From: Competibacteraceae bacterium UBA3908
GTDB lineage: Bacteria; Pseudomonadota; Gammaproteobacteria; Competibacterales; Competibacteraceae
DNA length: 14,368 nt
Direction of reading: 5' to 3'
Assembly (NCBI GenBank): GCA_002391525.1
Contig: DGFE01000267.1
Span: forward strand, 31,578-45,945
Shown here one piece after another: positions 7,607 through 13,871 of this stretch. The notes beneath the pieces are model-generated. The model was not told the origin of the DNA and did no database searches. It saw only the letters and a list, made by a program, of their open reading frames with translations. Both the position numbers and the translations under genes were made by a program. The first letter of the stretch is position 1. Each line of letters begins with the position of its first letter.

Positions 7607-7624
7607 GACCGTGCAGACCGTGCA
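7607..7624 (+). repeat. 9-bp perfect tandem repeat GACCGTGCA x2
   Basis: Two adjacent identical copies of GACCGTGCA (7607-7615 and 7616-7624) lie 49 nt before the petA start codon. This may be a binding site for a dimeric regulator or a simple slippage duplication; the sequence does not decide. Confidence 0.6.
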
Positions 7625-7672
7625 AGAGACCAACCATCCACATCAACTATAAATCCACACAGGAGACTGCGT

Positions 7673-8272
7673 ATGAGTACGGTAGAGGACGTCGATCTCG
7701 GTAGACGCCGGTTTCTGACCGCCACGGCTACCGTGGTCGGCGGCGTTGGCGTGGCGTTCGCCGCCGTTCCCTTTCTGAAATCCTGGTCGCCCAGCGAACG
7801 CGCCCAGGCCGCCGGCGCTCCGGTGGAGGCCGACATCAGCAAGCTGGAGGAAGGCGCCATGATGACGGTCGAATGGCGCGGCAAACCGGTCTGGCTGCTC
7901 AAGCGCAGTAAGAAGATGCTGGACGACTTGCCCACCCTTCAGGACCAGTTGCTCGACCCCAACTCCCAAATGGCCAGCCAGCAACCCAAATACGCTCAGA
8001 ACGCCCAACGTTCCATCAAGGCCGAAGTGCTGGTACTGATCGGTATCTGCACCCACCTCGGCTGCTCGCCGACCTTCCGGCCCGACGTGGCGCCGGCGGA
8101 TCTGGGTCCGGATTGGAAGGGCGGTTTCTTCTGCCCCTGCCATGGTTCCCGTTTCGACCTGGCCGGGCGGGTCTACAAGGGCGTGCCCGCGCCGTCGAAT
8201 CTGGAGGTGCCCTCCTACCGGTTCCTGAGCGACTCCCGCGTATTGATTGGCGTTGATCCGGAGGCTGCATAA
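7673..8272 (+). CDS. petA: PetA, Rieske iron-sulfur subunit of cytochrome bc1
   Basis: Ubiquinol-cytochrome c reductase Rieske protein. It takes an electron from quinol at the Qo site and passes it to cytochrome c1. It has 199 residues. A twin-arginine signal/anchor is visible: GRRRFLTATA at residues 10-19, followed by a hydrophobic helix to about residue 35, so export is by Tat and the helix stays in the inner membrane. The [2Fe-2S] motifs are CTHLGC (Cys126, His128, Cys131) and CPCHGS (Cys154, Cys156, His157); by family precedent Cys126, His128, Cys154 and His157 bind the cluster and Cys131-Cys156 form a disulfide. The ATG at 7673 is fixed by AGGAGA at 7661-7666; the frame is open further upstream but without conserved sequence. 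TAATG overlap with petB. Confidence 0.97.
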   Translation: MSTVEDVDLGRRRFLTATATVVGGVGVAFAAVPFLKSWSPSERAQAAGAPVEADISKLEEGAMMTVEWRGKPVWLLKRSKKMLDDLPTLQDQLLDPNSQMASQQPKYAQNAQRSIKAEVLVLIGICTHLGCSPTFRPDVAPADLGPDWKGGFFCPCHGSRFDLAGRVYKGVPAPSNLEVPSYRFLSDSRVLIGVDPEAA

Positions 8273-9516
8273 TGGCGAACACACAAGGCACGACCGGTCT
8301 GCTCGGCTGGATCGACGAGCGTTTCCCGCTGACCAAGATGATGCGCGAGCATCTGACCGAATACTACGCGCCGAAGAACTTCAACTTCTGGTATTACTTC
8401 GGCTCGCTGGCGCTGTTGGTGCTGGTCAACCAGATTCTGACCGGCATCTGGCTGACCATGAGTTACAAACCCTCCGCCGCCGATGCCTTCGCCTCGGTCG
8501 AATACATCATGCGCGACGTGGACTGGGGCTGGTTGATCCGCTACATGCACTCCACCGGCGCCTCGGCCTTCTTCATCATGGTCTACCTGCACATGTATCG
8601 CGCCCTGCTCTACGGTTCCTACAAGAAGCCGCGCGAGCTGATCTGGATCTTCGGGGTGCTCATCTTCCTGTGCCTGATGGCCGAAGCGTTCATGGGCTAC
8701 CTGCTGCCCTGGGGCCAGATGTCCTACTGGGGCGCCCAAGTGATCATCAACCTGTTCAGCGCCATTCCCGGCATCGGTCCGGATCTGGCGGTCTGGATTC
8801 GCGGCGACTACGTGATCTCCGACGCCACCCTGAACCGTTTCTTCTCGCTGCACGTCATCGCCCTGCCGCTGGTGCTGCTGGGGCTGGTGGTCGCCCACAT
8901 CCTCGCCCTGCACGAAGTCGGCTCCAACAACCCCGACGGCGTGGAGATCAAAAAGCTGAAGGACGACAAAGGCCGGCCGCTGGACGGCATTCCCTTCCAT
9001 CCCTACTACACGGTCAAGGATCTGCTGGGCGTGGTGGTGTTTTTGATCTTCTTCTCGGTCGTGATCTTCTTCATGCCCGAAATGGGGGGCTATTTCCTCG
9101 AACACCCGAACTTCGATCCCGCCGACTCGCTGAAGACCCCGCCGCATATCGCGCCGGTCTGGTACTTTACCCCGTTCTACGCCATGCTGCGGGCGGTGCC
9201 GTCCTTTGCCGGCACGCAAGTCTGGGGCGTGCTGGTCATGTTTGCCGCCATCATCGTGCTGTTCTTCCTGCCGTGGCTGGATCGCAGCTCAGTGAAATCC
9301 ATCCGCTATCGCGGCTTCCTGTTCAGGCTGGTGCTGGCCGCGTTCGTCGTTTCGTTCCTGATCCTGGGCTATCTGGGCGCGCTGCCGACCACCCCGGCCC
9401 GCACCACCCTGGCCCAGATTTGCACCATCGTCTACTTCGCGTTCTTCTTCATGCTGCCGATTCTGCCGTGGTTCGAAAAGACCAAGCCGGTACCGGAAAG
9501 GGTGACTGAAAAATGA
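8272..9516 (+). CDS. petB: PetB, cytochrome b subunit of cytochrome bc1
   Basis: Membrane core of the bc1 complex, carrying hemes bL and bH and the Qo and Qi quinone sites. It has 414 residues and about eight membrane helices. Likely heme ligands are His93 and His107 (YMHSTGASAFF, YLHMY) and His194 and His209 (SLHVIALPL, VVAHILALHEVGSNNP). The second pair is 15 residues apart, one more than in mitochondrial cytochrome b. The Qo motif reads PVWY (in HIAPVWYFTPFY) in place of PEWY, as known for many beta- and gammaproteobacteria. It is full-length with both the N-terminal heme-binding and C-terminal domains, so it is not split as in b6f. Its start overlaps petA by one base and its end overlaps petC by four (ATGA), so the subunits are translated in a coupled way. 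Confidence 0.98.
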   Translation: MANTQGTTGLLGWIDERFPLTKMMREHLTEYYAPKNFNFWYYFGSLALLVLVNQILTGIWLTMSYKPSAADAFASVEYIMRDVDWGWLIRYMHSTGASAFFIMVYLHMYRALLYGSYKKPRELIWIFGVLIFLCLMAEAFMGYLLPWGQMSYWGAQVIINLFSAIPGIGPDLAVWIRGDYVISDATLNRFFSLHVIALPLVLLGLVVAHILALHEVGSNNPDGVEIKKLKDDKGRPLDGIPFHPYYTVKDLLGVVVFLIFFSVVIFFMPEMGGYFLEHPNFDPADSLKTPPHIAPVWYFTPFYAMLRAVPSFAGTQVWGVLVMFAAIIVLFFLPWLDRSSVKSIRYRGFLFRLVLAAFVVSFLILGYLGALPTTPARTTLAQICTIVYFAFFFMLPILPWFEKTKPVPERVTEK

Positions 9517-10256
9517 AAAGAATCCTCATCGCACTCGCGTTCCTGATTCTGCCGGGGCTGACCCTGGCGGCTGGCGGCGAAGGTTATCCGTTGCTGACCG
9601 CGCCCATCGATTTGCACAACAAGGCCTCGCTGCAAAAGGGCGCCAAGTTGTTCGTCAACTATTGCATGGGCTGCCACTCGCTCGAACACCAGCGCTACAA
9701 CCGCATGGCCCGCGACATCGGCCTGACCGACGAGCAGGTCCAGCAAAACCTGATCTTCACCGGCGCCAAGGTCGGCGATCTGATGAAGAACGCCATGCCC
9801 AAGGCCGACGCCAAGCAATGGTTCGGCGTCATCCCGCCCGATCTGACCCTGATTGCCCGGTCGCGCGGCGTGGATTATCTCTATACCTACCTGCTGACCT
9901 ATTACGAGGACGCCAGCCGGCCTTACGGGGTCAACAACGCCGCGTTCCCGAACACTGGCATGCCGCATGTCCTGTGGCAATTACAGGGCATGCAAAAACC
10001 GGTGTTCGAGACGCACAAGGACGCCGAGGGCAACGAAACCAAGGCTCTCAAGGACTTCGAACTGACGCAGCCGGGTAGCATGAGTCCGCCCGAGTTCAAG
10101 GAGGCGATGCGAGATCTGGTGAACTTCCTGGCCTATGTCGGCGAACCCATCCAACTGGAACGCCAACGGATCGGGATCTGGGTCGTGCTGTTCCTGGTCC
10201 TGGCCTTCGTGGTGTTCTATCTGCTCAAGAAGGAATACTGGAAGGACGTGCATTGA
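9513..10256 (+). CDS. petC: PetC, cytochrome c1 subunit of cytochrome bc1
   Basis: Heme c protein of the bc1 complex, accepting electrons from the Rieske centre and passing them to soluble or membrane cytochromes c. It has 247 residues. A Sec signal peptide covers about residues 1-20 (MKRILIALAFLILPGLTLAA). The heme attachment motif is CMGCH at residues 51-55 (Cys51, Cys54, His55), and Met150 in NTGMPHVLW is the likely sixth ligand. A C-terminal membrane anchor (about 221-239, IGIWVVLFLVLAFVVFYLL) ends in positively charged KKEYWKDVH, which keeps the tail in the cytoplasm. The gene is a separate cytochrome c1 and not a b-c1 fusion. The stop codon lies inside an 11-base tandem duplication. Confidence 0.97.
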   Translation: MKRILIALAFLILPGLTLAAGGEGYPLLTAPIDLHNKASLQKGAKLFVNYCMGCHSLEHQRYNRMARDIGLTDEQVQQNLIFTGAKVGDLMKNAMPKADAKQWFGVIPPDLTLIARSRGVDYLYTYLLTYYEDASRPYGVNNAAFPNTGMPHVLWQLQGMQKPVFETHKDAEGNETKALKDFELTQPGSMSPPEFKEAMRDLVNFLAYVGEPIQLERQRIGIWVVLFLVLAFVVFYLLKKEYWKDVH

Positions 10257-10272
10257 CGCCGCATTGACGCCG
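10251..10272 (+). repeat. 11-bp perfect tandem duplication over the petC stop codon
   Basis: CATTGACGCCG occurs twice head to tail (10251-10261 and 10262-10272). The first copy contains the last codon and the TGA stop of petC. The second contains another TGA in a different frame. It looks like a small recent duplication. Confidence 0.75.
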
Positions 10273-10309
10273 GAGGGAGGGCCAGGCGTTCCCGCCCTCC
10301 GGCGGCGTC
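10266..10309 (+). terminator. Stem-loop after petC, probable transcription end of petABC
   Basis: GCCGGAGGG (10269-10277) pairs perfectly with CCCTCCGGC (10295-10303) over a 17-nt loop. GAC/GTC at 10266-10268 and 10307-10309 can extend it across a 3-nt bulge. An alternative inner pairing is GGAGGGC (10276-10282) with GCCCTCC (10294-10300). No clear T run follows, so it may act as an mRNA 3' end stabiliser or a weak terminator. Confidence 0.5.
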
Positions 10310-10379
10310 AGCGGCGACCTGTTTCCCCGCCGACCGTGCGGAATGTTCATCATTTTTCCAGCCTCCCAGCCGGCCCGCC

Positions 10380-10784
10380 ATGACTTCGACCCGCCCCTAT
10401 CTGATCCGCGCCTTGTACGAATGGATTGAAGACAACGGCCTGACCCCGCACATTCTGGTCAACGCGGAGGCGCCGAACGTGGAGGTTCCCAAGCAACACG
10501 TACAGGAAGGGCGGATCGTGCTCAACATCAACCCGGCGGCCGTGCGCGATCTGCGTCTGGGCAACGATTGGATCGAGTTCAACGCCCGCTTCGGCGGCGT
10601 CGCCCGCACCGTCCGCATCCCCATCCCGGCTGTCCTGGCCATCTACGCGCGCGAGAACGGCCAGGGCATGGCCTTTGGCGAGGAGCCAGGCGGCGACGAA
10701 CCGCCGCCCCCGCCGAGTTCGCCCCAGCCGGACAAGCCTGCCAGTCGTCCCGAACGCAGGCCGACGCTGAAGATCGTGAAATAG
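10380..10784 (+). CDS. sspB: SspB, ClpXP protease specificity-enhancing adaptor
   Basis: Cytoplasmic adaptor that binds ssrA-tagged peptides and other substrates and delivers them to ClpXP. It has 134 residues. The N-terminal substrate-binding domain (about 1-110) is recognised from RPYLIRALYEWIEDNGLTPH, VNAEAPNVEVPKQHV, IVLNINPAAVRDLRLGNDWI and the FNARFGGVARTVRIPI strand. A proline-rich linker (about 104-125) leads to the C-terminal RPTLKIVK, which matches the short ClpX-binding tail of SspB proteins, so the adaptor looks functional. No Shine-Dalgarno sequence precedes the ATG at 10380; the upstream sequence is C-rich. The usual partner gene sspA is not between petC and sspB. The stop is only 2 nt from the stop of the oppositely oriented dolP. 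Confidence 0.95.
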   Translation: MTSTRPYLIRALYEWIEDNGLTPHILVNAEAPNVEVPKQHVQEGRIVLNINPAAVRDLRLGNDWIEFNARFGGVARTVRIPIPAVLAIYARENGQGMAFGEEPGGDEPPPPPSSPQPDKPASRPERRPTLKIVK

Positions 10785-10812
10785 CGTCAGTCGATATATT
10801 CGAATAGCGTCA
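10780..10812. repeat. 10-bp direct repeat AATAGCGTCA at the sspB/dolP convergent junction
   Basis: AATAGCGTCA is present at 10780-10789 and again at 10803-10812. The first copy contains both the sspB TAG stop and, on the other strand, the dolP TGA stop. This may be the mark of a small duplication that fixed the present gene ends. Confidence 0.6.
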
Positions 10813-11368
10813 CCACCTGCCGCACGCCGCCCACCTGACTGGCGACGTTGGCCGAGGCGTCCGCTTCGGCGGGTCGCACCAGGCCCAATAAATAGACCAC
10901 GCCCCGTTCCGTGACCACCTTGACACGGGTGGGATCGAAATCCGCGATCTTGACCTGCAACAGGGCGGTCTTGACCTTGGTGGTCAGCAAGGCGTCGTTG
11001 CTGCGACTGGACAGTGGGCTGGGACGACCGACCACCAATTCGTTGTAGACTTCCCGAACCGGGGGCGTGACGCCGCGGGCTATGGTTTCGGCTTGTTGTC
11101 GCGCCGCCTCCGACACCACCGAACCGGTCAACAAGACGATGCCGTTATAGCTGGTGGTGCTGATCTGGTTGCCCGGCGGCAATTGCGCGTTGAGCGCGTC
11201 GTAGATTTTCAACTCGATGGTCTGATCGTCCACCACGGTGCCGGTGGTCCGCCGGTCGTGCGCCACGCCGACGCCGACCGCCGTGCCGCCGATCAAAAGG
11301 CCGGCGCAACCGCTCAGCAGCAGCGTCGACAGCGCCGCGCCAGCCAGTCGTAGTTGCCATGCTTTCAT
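10787..11368 (-). CDS. dolP: DolP-like outer-membrane lipoprotein with two BON domains
   Basis: Lipoprotein of the DolP (YraP) type. In E. coli it sits in the outer membrane, binds anionic phospholipid and supports envelope integrity and BAM function. The product is 193 residues (E. coli DolP 191). The signal peptide ends in a lipobox LSGC with lipidated Cys21. The first BON domain covers about residues 46-115 (DQTIELKIYDALNAQL, GIVLLTGSV, VREVYNELVVG) and the second about 124-191 (NDALLTTKVKTALL, VKVVTERGVVYLLGLV, GVRQVVTLFEYID). The start codon overlaps the diaA stop (ATGA), the same diaA-dolP pairing as in E. coli. Two BON domains plus a lipobox and this neighbour make DolP much more likely than OsmY, which is not a lipoprotein. 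Confidence 0.92.
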   Translation of the reverse strand: MKAWQLRLAGAALSTLLLSGCAGLLIGGTAVGVGVAHDRRTTGTVVDDQTIELKIYDALNAQLPPGNQISTTSYNGIVLLTGSVVSEAARQQAETIARGVTPPVREVYNELVVGRPSPLSSRSNDALLTTKVKTALLQVKIADFDPTRVKVVTERGVVYLLGLVRPAEADASANVASQVGGVRQVVTLFEYID

Positions 11369-11970
11369 GCTTGCTCCTTACCGAACAGTAACCAATCCAC
11401 CACATCACACAGGCAATGAATGACGAGAATATGGGTTTCCTGAATCCGCGCGGTCGCCGTCGCCTCCACCCGGATTTCAATGTCCTCGCCGCCGAGTTGT
11501 GCGGCCACGCGCCCGCCGTCGCGACCCGTCAGCGCAATGGTGGACATCCCCAGTTGCCGGGCGGCGTCCATAGCCGCCACCACATTTGGGGAATTGCCGC
11601 TGGTGGAAATCGCCAGCAATACGTCTCCATCCCGCCCCAGCGCTTGCACCTGCCGGGCGAACACCTGTTCAAAGGCGTGGTCGTTGGCGATGGAGGTCAG
11701 CGCCGAACTATCGGTGGTCAGCGCGATGGCGGCCAATCCCGGACGTTCGATTTCGAACCGGTTGACCAGTTCGGCGGCGAAATGCTGGGCGTCGGCGGCG
11801 GAACCGCCGTTGCCGCAGCTCAGAATCTTGTTGCCCTGGCGCAACCGCCCGGCCAGCAGTTCGGCGGCCCGCGCGATGCGGGGACCCATCGATTCCAGGG
11901 TACGCTGTTTGGCGGCGATGCTGGCCGCAAAATGCTGTTCGATGCGCGTGAGCGGTTCCATCATGTCCAT
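11365..11970 (-). CDS. diaA: DiaA/GmhA-type SIS-domain protein
   Basis: Sugar-isomerase (SIS) fold protein. In E. coli the gene next to dolP is diaA, a DnaA-binding initiator of timely replication; its close relative GmhA is sedoheptulose-7-phosphate isomerase. The product is 201 residues. Motifs: CGNGGSAADAQHFAAELVNRFE at about 52-73 (landmark), LTTDSSALTSIAND, LLAISTSGNSPNVV and ARIQETHILVIHCLCDVVDWLLF at the C-terminus. Operon context favours DiaA, but the GNGGS loop and the second His of HILVIH resemble active GmhA, so isomerase activity cannot be excluded. The ATG at 11970 is the first possible; Met codons at 11964 and 11961 are alternatives, none with a clear ribosome site. No yraN or lpoA lies upstream, unlike in E. 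coli. Confidence 0.85.
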   Translation of the reverse strand: MDMMEPLTRIEQHFAASIAAKQRTLESMGPRIARAAELLAGRLRQGNKILSCGNGGSAADAQHFAAELVNRFEIERPGLAAIALTTDSSALTSIANDHAFEQVFARQVQALGRDGDVLLAISTSGNSPNVVAAMDAARQLGMSTIALTGRDGGRVAAQLGGEDIEIRVEATATARIQETHILVIHCLCDVVDWLLFGKEQA

Positions 11971-12034
11971 CCGGCGAAATACGGTAGGAAGAGAAGCTTA
12001 GCGCATTTCGTCCGATTCAGGCTTTCGATGACGC

Positions 12035-12063
12035 ATAATCCACGCCTTTCGCATTCTACTCAA
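12035..12063 (-). promoter_or_regulatory. Candidate sigma-70 promoter for diaA-dolP
   Basis: On the minus strand TTGAGT (12063-12058) and GATTAT (12040-12035) are separated by exactly 17 nt and match 4 of 6 consensus bases each. Transcription would start near 12028, leaving a leader of about 58 nt to the diaA ATG. On the opposite strand CATAAT (12034-12039) could be a -10 box for azlC, but no good -35 box goes with it. Confidence 0.4.
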
Positions 12064-12076
12064 TCTCAAAACCACC

Positions 12077-12766
12077 ATGATCGCTTCCGCTTCCCGTGAA
12101 TTCCAGGCCGGCGCGCTGGCGCTGGCCCCGCTGCTGATCGGCGTCGCACCCTTCGGCATGATTTACGGCGCGCTGGCGTTGAGCCAGGGTCTGAGTCCGG
12201 CGGCGGCGCTGGCCATGTCCAGCATCCTGTTCGCCGGTTCGGCGCAATTTCTGTTCTGCCAGCTGCTCGGCGCCGGTGCCCCGGCCACGGTGACGGTCGC
12301 CGAGGTTGGCCTGCTCAACCTGCGCCATGCCTTGTACAGCGCCGCGCTGGCCCCGCGCGTCGCCCATCTGCCCCGGCGCTGGAAGCTGGCGCTGGCCTAT
12401 CTGCTGACCGACGAGGCTTACGCCGTCATCGCCCGACGAGAAACGGCACACGATACGGGCCCTCACCGGCACTGGTTTTATCTGGGCGCGGGTCTGGCCT
12501 TGTGGGGCGGCTGGCAACTGTCTACCGCCGGCGGGGTGCTCTTGGGTGCGCGGCTGCCGGCGGACTGGCCGCTGGATTTCGCCCTGCCGCTGACCTTCAT
12601 CGCCATCGTGGTGCCGCTGATCCGCAACCGGACCATGCTGGCGGTGGCGGCGGTTTCCGGGATCGTGGCGCTGCTGGCCGCCGGTCTGCCGTTCAAGCTG
12701 GGCCTGCTGGTGGCGGCGCTGGCCGGGATGGCGGTCGGCTGGCGACTGGCGGGAGGCGTGCGATGA
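12077..12766 (+). CDS. azlC: AzlC family, large subunit of a branched-chain amino acid exporter
   Basis: Inner-membrane permease of the AzlC/YgaZ (LIV-E) family. With a small AzlD/YgaH partner it exports valine, leucine, isoleucine or related compounds. It has 229 residues. Family marks are APLLIGVAPFGMIYGALAL near residues 14-32, the SSILFAGSAQFLFCQLL segment, LLNLRHALYSAALAP and LLTDEAYAV. Several hydrophobic helices fill the rest, including LPLTFIAIVVPLI. The ATG at 12077 follows a 106-nt divergent intergenic region and has no obvious Shine-Dalgarno sequence. The TGA stop overlaps the azlD ATG (ATGA). Substrate cannot be told from sequence. Confidence 0.93.
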   Translation: MIASASREFQAGALALAPLLIGVAPFGMIYGALALSQGLSPAAALAMSSILFAGSAQFLFCQLLGAGAPATVTVAEVGLLNLRHALYSAALAPRVAHLPRRWKLALAYLLTDEAYAVIARRETAHDTGPHRHWFYLGAGLALWGGWQLSTAGGVLLGARLPADWPLDFALPLTFIAIVVPLIRNRTMLAVAAVSGIVALLAAGLPFKLGLLVAALAGMAVGWRLAGGVR

Positions 12767-13071
12767 GCGTCTGGCTGACCATGGCGCTGTGCGGGGTGGC
12801 GACCTTCATCATTCGCCTGTCGTTCATCGCTGCCGAAGGCAAGGTGGCATTCCCACCGGGTTTCCGCCGCGTGTTGCCATTCATACCGGTCGCTACCCTG
12901 ACCGCGCTGGTGATTCCCGAACTGCTGATGCCGCGGGGCGTGCTGTGGCTGGCCTGGGATAATGCTCGACTGATGGCCGGGGTAGCGGCCATCGCCATCG
13001 CTGCGACGACCCGCAGCGTGCTGTGGACGCTGGTCGGCGGGTTCGTGGTGCTGGGGGTGTGGCCATCATGA
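12763..13071 (+). CDS. azlD: AzlD family, small subunit of a branched-chain amino acid exporter
   Basis: Small hydrophobic partner of AzlC. It has 102 residues with about four membrane helices: an N-terminal WLTMALCGVATFIIRLSFIA, PFIPVATLTALVIPELL, LMAGVAAIAIAATT and VLWTLVGGFVVLGV. The FRRVLPFIPVATLTALVIPE region is the conserved core of the AzlD family. The ATG at 12763 overlaps the azlC stop; open sequence upstream in the same frame lies inside azlC and is not conserved. The TGA stop overlaps the ATG of rlaP (ATGA), which is unusual because the next gene has no evident link to amino-acid export. Confidence 0.93.
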   Translation: MSVWLTMALCGVATFIIRLSFIAAEGKVAFPPGFRRVLPFIPVATLTALVIPELLMPRGVLWLAWDNARLMAGVAAIAIAATTRSVLWTLVGGFVVLGVWPS

Positions 13072-13862
13072 ACGAGACGATACAACAGCCCGCCGCCGTC
13101 ACCGCGACCGTTCTGGAACGCCTGGCGGCCATCGAACAGGCCGAGTCGGTGCGCATTCTGTACGCTTGCGAATCCGGCAGCCGCGCCTGGGGTTTCGCCT
13201 CGCCGGACAGCGATTACGACGTGCGTTTCATTTATGTCCACCCGCGGGACTGGTATCTGAGCATCGATCTGGAGCGCCGCCGCGACGTGATCGAGCGCCC
13301 CATCGAGGACGTGCTGGACATCAACGGCTGGGATTTGCGCAAGGCGCTGCAATTGATGCTCAAATCCAACCCGCCCTTGTTCGAGTGGCTGTATTCGCCC
13401 CTCGTCTATCGGGCGCAACCGGGATTCCGGGAGGCGATGCTGGCCCTGGCGCCAGCCTATTACTTCCCGCTCGGCTGCGCCTGGCACTACCTGCACATGG
13501 CGCAGGGCAACTTTCGAGAATATCTGCAAAGCGAGCAGGTGCGATTGAAGAAATACCTGTACGTGCTGCGCCCGCTGCTGGCGGTGCGCTGGCTGGAAAG
13601 CGGACGGGGCGTCGTGCCGATGCCGTTCCGCGATCTGGTGAAGACCTTGATCTCGCCCGGTGAACTGCGCGACGCCATCGAGCACTTGCTAAGGCTCAAG
13701 CAGAGCGGCGCGGAACTGGCCTGGGGACCGCGCATTCCGGCCCTGAGCGACTGGATCAGTGCCGAACTGGCGCGATTGGCGAACGGTCCCCCCGCGCTGG
13801 CACCGGCGACCAAACCGGGTCTGGAACCGCTGAATGCGCTATTCCGGGAGTGGTTGAGGTAA
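13068..13862 (+). CDS. rlaP: RlaP family (YcgL-type) predicted nucleotidyltransferase, RNA repair associated
   Basis: DNA-polymerase-beta superfamily nucleotidyltransferase of the family named RlaP in Pfam (RNA repair pathway DNA polymerase beta family; also YcgL/COG3541). Its exact reaction is not proven; comparative genomics by Burroughs and Aravind placed it in RNA repair operons. The product is 264 residues. The catalytic signature is Gly37-Ser38 followed by Asp49 and Asp51 (ESGSRAWGF and SDYDVRFIY). Also typical are WYLSIDLERRRDVIE, the DINGWDLRKALQLMLKSNPP segment and LFEWLYSPLVY. The ATG at 13068 overlaps the azlD stop. The stop lies 9 nt from the stop of the oppositely oriented Pnkp gene, another RNA repair enzyme, which supports the role. 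A tRNA 3'-end or adenylyl transfer function remains possible. Confidence 0.88.
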   Translation: MNETIQQPAAVTATVLERLAAIEQAESVRILYACESGSRAWGFASPDSDYDVRFIYVHPRDWYLSIDLERRRDVIERPIEDVLDINGWDLRKALQLMLKSNPPLFEWLYSPLVYRAQPGFREAMLALAPAYYFPLGCAWHYLHMAQGNFREYLQSEQVRLKKYLYVLRPLLAVRWLESGRGVVPMPFRDLVKTLISPGELRDAIEHLLRLKQSGAELAWGPRIPALSDWISAELARLANGPPALAPATKPGLEPLNALFREWLR

Positions 13863-13871
13863 TCGTCAATT

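Larger units (their letters stand above)
7419..7672 (+). promoter_or_regulatory. Leader region of petABC with two hairpins and a tandem repeat
   Basis: This is the longest gene-free stretch in the window (254 nt). A weak GC hairpin after nif3 (CCGGC at 7427-7431, GCCGG at 7441-7445) lacks a T run. TATAGT at 7499-7504 resembles a -10 box, but no matching -35 box was found 16-18 nt upstream, so no promoter is assigned with confidence. Next are hairpin 1 (7514-7528), hairpin 2 (about 7528-7565), a 9-base tandem repeat (7607-7624), an AT-rich TATAAA at 7648-7653 and the petA ribosome site AGGAGA at 7661-7666. The pet operon very likely starts here; the exact transcription start cannot be seen. 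Confidence 0.5.
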
